DNA of 10,083 bases, taken from positions 1 through 10,083 of the forward strand of contig JBIRBF010000096.1 in the NCBI GenBank assembly GCA_044326505.1, in the 5' to 3' direction. The number at the start of each line of letters is the position of its first letter. The first letter of the stretch is position 1. The position numbers and the translations under genes were made by a program. Source of the DNA: JACJWR01 sp044326505. GTDB taxonomy: Bacteria > Actinomycetota > Actinomycetes > S36-B12 > UBA10799. Below are positions 6,107-10,083 of the stretch, piece by piece. The notes under the pieces are model-generated. The model searched no databases, was not told where the DNA came from, and was given only the letters and a program-made list of their open reading frames with translations.

Positions 6107-6112
6107 TAGCGT
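6107..6112 (+). promoter_or_regulatory. pstS: -10 box of the pst operon promoter
   Basis: TAGCGT matches TANNNT and would start transcription near 6119, giving a leader of about 46 bases that ends in the GAAAGGA ribosome binding site. No normal -35 hexamer is present, as expected for a promoter that depends on an activator bound to the repeats just upstream. Confidence 0.55.
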
Positions 6113-6164
6113 GACGGCGCAAGCCCAATGCCCAGGTCAACACACACCAATCGAAAGGACCCCG

Positions 6165-7277
6165 GTGACCTTCACCACTTCCGCCCGTATCGCGGCCCTC
6201 GGCCTCGGTGGCCTGCTCGCCCTCACCGCCTGCGGTGGCTCGTCCAGCTCATCGGAGTCGTCCGCTGGTTCAGCGAGCGGCAGCGGCTCCGGCGCCGCCA
6301 TCAACTGCGCGCAGGGCTCCATCAAGGCCTCCGGCTCCTCTGCGCAAAAGAACGCCATCACCGAGTGGATCAACACCTACCAGCAGGCCTGCTCGGGCTC
6401 GACGATCGAGTACTCGCCCTCAGGCTCCGGCGCCGGCGTGCAGGACTTCATCAACGCCCAGACCTCCTTCGCCGGTTCCGACTCGGCGCTCAACGACGAG
6501 CAGACCACCCAGGCCGCCGCTCGCTGCCAGAACAACGAGGCACTCAACATCCCGATGGTGGGCGGCGCGATCGCGGTGGCCTACAACGTCGAAGGCGTCG
6601 ACAAGCTTGTCCTCACCCCCGAGGTGACCGCAGGAATCTTCAACGGCACCATCACGACCTGGAACGACGCCCAGATCGCCAACCTCAACCAGGGTGTGAC
6701 CCTGCCCTCGGCTCCGATCGCGTCCTTCCACCGTTCCGACGGTTCCGGCACCACGGCGAACTTCACCGCGTGGCTGACGGCGGCCTCCAACGGCGCCTGG
6801 ACCAGCGGCAGCGGCAAGGAGTGGACCGCTCCTGGCGGACAGGGCTCCAAGGGCAACGACGGCGTTGCCTCCTCGGTGAAGTCCACCCCCAACTCCATCG
6901 GGTACATGGAGGAGTCCTTCGTCGAGCAGGCAGCCGCGAAGGCCGCGTGGATCAACAACGGCGGCGGCGCCGTCGAGCTGACCACGGCCAACGCCACCAA
7001 CGGCCTGGCCACCGCGCAGGTCACCGGTCAGGGCAACAACCTGACGCTCAAGCTGGACTACGCCACCAAGTCCCCGGACGCCTACCCGGTCGTGCTGGTG
7101 ACCTACGAGATCACCTGCTCGAAGGGGCTGCCCAGCGACCAGGCACCGCTCACCAAGAGCTTCCTGGAGTACACCTCGTCCGCGGACGCACAGAACATGC
7201 TGCCCGACCTGGGCTACGTCCCGCTTCCGAGCGACTTGATCGGCAAGGTTCAGACCGCGGTCGGATCCCTGTCCTAA
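6165..7277 (+). CDS. pstS: Phosphate ABC transporter substrate-binding lipoprotein PstS
   Basis: The 370-residue protein captures inorganic phosphate outside the membrane and passes it to PstCA. A lipoprotein signal peptide ends in the lipobox LTAC with C23 as the lipidated residue, followed by a Ser/Gly-rich linker (24-45). Phosphate-contact motifs typical of PstS are visible: KASGSSAQ at 54-61, SGSGAGVQDF around 86-95, AGSDSAL at 103-109, and RSDGSGTT at 190-197. Four further cysteines (48, 76, 121, 318) could form disulfides. The GTG at 6165 is chosen because GAAAGGA ends 5 bases before it and the signal peptide begins there; the frame is open further upstream but only through the promoter. 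The gene leads the operon, and pstC begins 12 bases after its stop. Confidence 0.97.
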   Translation: MTFTTSARIAALGLGGLLALTACGGSSSSSESSAGSASGSGSGAAINCAQGSIKASGSSAQKNAITEWINTYQQACSGSTIEYSPSGSGAGVQDFINAQTSFAGSDSALNDEQTTQAAARCQNNEALNIPMVGGAIAVAYNVEGVDKLVLTPEVTAGIFNGTITTWNDAQIANLNQGVTLPSAPIASFHRSDGSGTTANFTAWLTAASNGAWTSGSGKEWTAPGGQGSKGNDGVASSVKSTPNSIGYMEESFVEQAAAKAAWINNGGGAVELTTANATNGLATAQVTGQGNNLTLKLDYATKSPDAYPVVLVTYEITCSKGLPSDQAPLTKSFLEYTSSADAQNMLPDLGYVPLPSDLIGKVQTAVGSLS

Positions 7278-7289
7278 CTCGACCCTGAC

Positions 7290-8291
7290 ATGTCTGCCAC
7301 CACGAAGCCTCCCCCTGCGCCCGATGTTTCGGGCCAGGGGGAGGCCCCGTCCATCAGCGGCCGAGCTGTGCGCCGCGGGGACCGCAACTTCGCCGGGCTG
7401 AGCCGCTACGCGGGTGCCTCGGTGCTGATCATCATGGCGGCGATCGCGGCCTTCCTGATCTGGCGGTCGATCCCGGCGCTCACCTCGGATTCCGTCAACT
7501 TCTTCACCTACGAGAAGTGGTCGCCGGACGCCAACCCGCCGGCGTTCGGTTTCGCCGCGCTCGCATTCGGCACATTCATGACCGCCCTCATCGCAATGGT
7601 CATCGCGGTGCCAGTCGGAGTCGGGACGGCTCTGGCCATCGCCTTCTACACCCCCCGCCGGCTCGCGAGCCCGATGGCATTCGTCGTCGACGTGCTCGCC
7701 GCCGTGCCCTCCATCATCTTCGGGCTCTGGGGCCTGGAGTTCCTCATGCCGAACATGCTCGGCCTGACCGAGTGGCTCAACGACTACCTAGGTTTCATCC
7801 CGCTGTTCGAGAACACCCAGGGCATCTACACCAAGTCGATCCTGATCGCTTCGGTCGTCCTCGCGATCATGGTGCTTCCCACCATGTCGGCGATCACCCG
7901 CGAGGTGTTCACCCAAGTGCCGCGCTCGCACCGCGAAGCCGCCCTGGCACTGGGTGCGACCCGCTGGGAGATGATCCGGATGGCCGTGCTGCCCTTCAGC
8001 CGACCGGGCATGATCAGCGCCTCGATGCTGGCGCTCGGACGCGCCTTGGGCGAGACCATCGCCGTCGCACTGATCCTGTCGGCAGCCTTCGACATCAACT
8101 GGCACATCACCGAACCCGGCGGCAACACCTTCGCCGCCAACATCGCGCTGAAGTGGAACGAGGCCGGCCCGATGGGCCTGTCCGCTCTGGTCGCCTCGGG
8201 TCTGATGCTGTTCATCATCACCATGGCCGTCAACATGATCGCGCGCGCGATCATCGCCCGCCGCGCCGCATTCAGCGGATCCGGCGTATGA
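7290..8291 (+). CDS. pstC: Phosphate ABC transporter permease PstC
   Basis: This 333-residue inner-membrane protein pairs with PstA to form the phosphate channel. A cytoplasmic N-terminus of about 38 residues, rich in Pro, Ser and charged residues, precedes the first helix (~41-58). Further hydrophobic segments lie at ~88-118, 128-150, 183-202, 243-265 and 296-318, consistent with the usual six helices. The EAA loop that contacts PstB is REAALALGATRWEMIRMAVLP from residue 215, with the conserved Gly at 222. The gap after pstS is only 12 bases and no clear ribosome binding site is seen, so translation may depend on ribosomes finishing pstS. Its stop overlaps the pstA start (ATGA). Confidence 0.96.
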   Translation: MSATTKPPPAPDVSGQGEAPSISGRAVRRGDRNFAGLSRYAGASVLIIMAAIAAFLIWRSIPALTSDSVNFFTYEKWSPDANPPAFGFAALAFGTFMTALIAMVIAVPVGVGTALAIAFYTPRRLASPMAFVVDVLAAVPSIIFGLWGLEFLMPNMLGLTEWLNDYLGFIPLFENTQGIYTKSILIASVVLAIMVLPTMSAITREVFTQVPRSHREAALALGATRWEMIRMAVLPFSRPGMISASMLALGRALGETIAVALILSAAFDINWHITEPGGNTFAANIALKWNEAGPMGLSALVASGLMLFIITMAVNMIARAIIARRAAFSGSGV

Positions 8292-9370
8292 GCGCCACCA
8301 AGACCGCGGACGACTCGGTCTCTTCCCGCGACGCCTCCGGCACGCCCCAGCTGACCGGAAAGACGCTGCCGCGACTCTCGCCGCTCTACACCGCCGCAGC
8401 GGCCGTGGCCGTCGCAGTGGTGCTCAACCTGACGACCGGCGTCGCGGGGGTGGCCGGGACGGCGGTCGTCGCTGCGCTGTGCTTCCTCGTGGGACAGACC
8501 GGATGGTCCTTCGCTGTGGAGGGTCGGCGGCACGCGGTCGACCGGCTCGCGAGCACGCTCATCTACACGAGTCTGGTCGCCGCGTTCGTCGCACTGGCGG
8601 CCATCCTCACGGTGACGATCATCAAGGGCGCTCAGGCACTCAGCGCCGAGTTCCTGACGTCCACGATGCGCAACGTCAGCGCCAAGAAGCCCGGCGGCGG
8701 CATCGCACATGCCCTCGTGGGCACATTGGAGCAAGTGGCCATCGCGGCGGCCATCGCCGTTCCGATCGCGATCCTCACGGCCATCTACCTGGTGGAGTAC
8801 GCGCGCGGGAACCGCCTCGGCAAGGCCATCAGCTTCTTCGTCGACGTCATGACCGGCATCCCGTCGATCATCGCGGGTCTGTTCATCTACACCTTCTGGG
8901 TGCTGACCCTGGGCTTCGAGCGGTCGGGCTTCGCCGCCTCGCTCGCCCTGACGATCCTGATGGTCCCGGTAATCGTGCGCACCACCGAGGAGATGCTGCG
9001 CATCGTGCCCATGGACTTGCGCGAGGCATCCCTCGCGCTCGGAATCCCCAAGTGGGTCACGATTCTGCGCATCGTGCTGCCGACCGCCCTGGGCGGAATC
9101 ATCACCGGCGTCATGCTCGCCGTCGCGCGCGTCGCGGGCGAGACCGCGCCGCTGCTCCTTACCACCTTCCTGTCGCAGTCCATGAACTGGAACCCCTTCT
9201 CCGGTCCGCAGGCTTCGCTGCCGACTTTCGTGTGGGACCAGATCTCAAGCGGTACTAACGCGTCGCTGGACCGTGCCTGGGCCGGTGCGCTGGTGCTGAT
9301 CATCCTCGTTGTCGTCCTCTACCTCGGCGCTCGGGTCATTGCCCGCTTCGTCGGCGGCGCAAAGGAGTAA
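8288..9370 (+). CDS. pstA: Phosphate ABC transporter permease PstA
   Basis: This 360-residue inner-membrane protein is the second half of the phosphate channel. The EAA loop is REASLALGIPKWVTILRIVLP from residue 245, with Gly at 252, facing PstB. The conserved permease core spans ~86-355. Ahead of it, residues ~32-75 form two additional hydrophobic segments, so the protein probably has eight helices rather than six and is longer than the roughly 300-residue classical form. The ATG at 8288 overlaps the pstC stop by 4 bases, a standard sign of translational coupling. The frame is open much further upstream, but that part is a shadow of pstC. Its first residues (MSATK) resemble those of PstC (MSATTK), probably by chance. 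Confidence 0.96.
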   Translation: MSATKTADDSVSSRDASGTPQLTGKTLPRLSPLYTAAAAVAVAVVLNLTTGVAGVAGTAVVAALCFLVGQTGWSFAVEGRRHAVDRLASTLIYTSLVAAFVALAAILTVTIIKGAQALSAEFLTSTMRNVSAKKPGGGIAHALVGTLEQVAIAAAIAVPIAILTAIYLVEYARGNRLGKAISFFVDVMTGIPSIIAGLFIYTFWVLTLGFERSGFAASLALTILMVPVIVRTTEEMLRIVPMDLREASLALGIPKWVTILRIVLPTALGGIITGVMLAVARVAGETAPLLLTTFLSQSMNWNPFSGPQASLPTFVWDQISSGTNASLDRAWAGALVLIILVVVLYLGARVIARFVGGAKE

Positions 9371-9373
9371 CCC

Positions 9374-10083
9374 ATGGAGTCACCCGCACGCCCGGCACCG
9401 GCGCCCACGGCCACCTCGGCCAACGCGCTCGCCTCGGCTGGCCGCGATAGATCCCCTAGCGCCGCAGGTGCGGCAGTGGAGCACCAGACTGTGCACAACG
9501 TTGGATCCGCCCCCGCCAAGAGCATGGACCTCGACGCGGTCGACATCTACTACGGCAAGTTCCTAGCCGTCGCAGACGTCTCGCTGCCCATCGCCTCCAG
9601 GTCGGTGACTGCGTTCATCGGCCCTTCGGGCTGCGGCAAATCCACTGTGCTGCGCACGCTCAACCGCATGCACGAGGTCATCCCGGGAGCCCGGGTAGAG
9701 GGTTCGGTGCTGCTCGACGGCCTGGACATCTACGCCGACAACGTCGACCCGGTCAATGTCCGCCGCGTCGTGGGCATGGTCTTCCAGCGGCCCAACCCGT
9801 TCCCGACCATGTCCATCTACGACAACGTCGTCGCCGGCCTCAAGCTCGACCGCAAGCGCAAGCCGAAGGGCACGGCGCTCGACGACGTGGTCGAGAAGTC
9901 GCTGCGGGGAGCCAACCTCTGGAACGAGGTGAAGGACCGGCTCAAGAAGCCCGGAGCCGGCCTCTCGGGCGGTCAGCAGCAGCGCCTATGCATCGCCCGG
10001 GCGATCGCCGTCGAGCCCGAGGTCCTGCTGATGGACGAGCCGGCCTCGGCGCTCGACCCGATCTCGACGCTGGCCATCGAGGA
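9374..10083 (+). CDS. pstB: Phosphate ABC transporter ATPase PstB, cut by the window end
   Basis: The visible 236 residues belong to the ATP-hydrolysing subunit of the Pst importer, bound to the cytoplasmic face of PstCA. Walker A is GPSGCGKST at 83-91, the Q-loop glutamine is Q138 in VFQRPNPFP (a typical PstB segment), the signature is LSGGQQQR at 197-204, Walker B is LLMDEP at 218-223 and the D-loop SALD at 225-228. The H-loop lies beyond the window. Start: AAAGGAG at 9361-9367 lies 6 bases before the ATG at 9374, strongly supporting it. This gives an Ala/Ser-rich N-terminal extension of about 50 residues not usual in PstB (typically ~260 residues in all). An internal ATG at 9524 would give the usual length but has no good ribosome binding site. 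No stop occurs before 10083. Confidence 0.95.
   Translation, partial: MESPARPAPAPTATSANALASAGRDRSPSAAGAAVEHQTVHNVGSAPAKSMDLDAVDIYYGKFLAVADVSLPIASRSVTAFIGPSGCGKSTVLRTLNRMHEVIPGARVEGSVLLDGLDIYADNVDPVNVRRVVGMVFQRPNPFPTMSIYDNVVAGLKLDRKRKPKGTALDDVVEKSLRGANLWNEVKDRLKKPGAGLSGGQQQRLCIARAIAVEPEVLLMDEPASALDPISTLAIE

Overview
The window is GC-rich throughout, uses GTG as well as ATG starts, has short intergenic gaps, promoters of the TANNNT type, a phosphate-transport operon of actinobacterial style and long-variable-arm serine tRNAs. All of this points to a free-living high-GC Gram-positive bacterium (Actinomycetota). I cannot place it in a genus from the sequence alone. It looks like an ordinary chromosomal region: I see no insertion sequence, integrase, phage gene, CRISPR array or clear compositional break.

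Layout. Positions 1-180 hold a minus-strand tRNA-Ser(GCU) and its downstream terminator hairpin. After a gene-free stretch of about 290 bases comes a secreted protein (469-2016) with three cysteine-pair beta-rich repeats and a C-terminal lysozyme-like/SLT transglycosylase domain. A PfkB-family sugar kinase (2054-2998) and a small carboxymuconolactone-decarboxylase-like protein lacking cysteines (3082-3441) follow. A 13-bp perfect hairpin (3458-3488) then separates this plus-strand group from a second minus-strand serine tRNA, tRNA-Ser(UGA). Next is an amidase-signature hydrolase (3727-5115), probably translated from a leaderless mRNA.

The right half is a phosphate-acquisition locus. An OmpR/PhoB-type response regulator (5262-5987) is followed by a 177-bp regulatory gap with helically phased GTTCAC-like repeats (a candidate PHO box). 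Then come pstS (phosphate-binding lipoprotein), pstC and pstA (permease pair, overlapping by 4 bp) and pstB (ATPase, cut by the window edge at 10083). The likely logic is that the regulator, phosphorylated under phosphate limitation, binds the repeats and switches on pstSCAB. PstS captures phosphate outside the membrane, PstCA moves it across, and PstB supplies energy. No partner histidine kinase is in the window.

I found no convincing undescribed system. The points most worth a second look are the architecture of the secreted repeat/transglycosylase protein, the mixed 10/11-bp phasing of the PHO-like repeats next to a kinase-less regulator, the leaderless amidase promoter, the cysteine-free CMD protein with a hexanucleotide-encoded Glu-Ala tail, and the N-terminal extensions of PstA and PstB.
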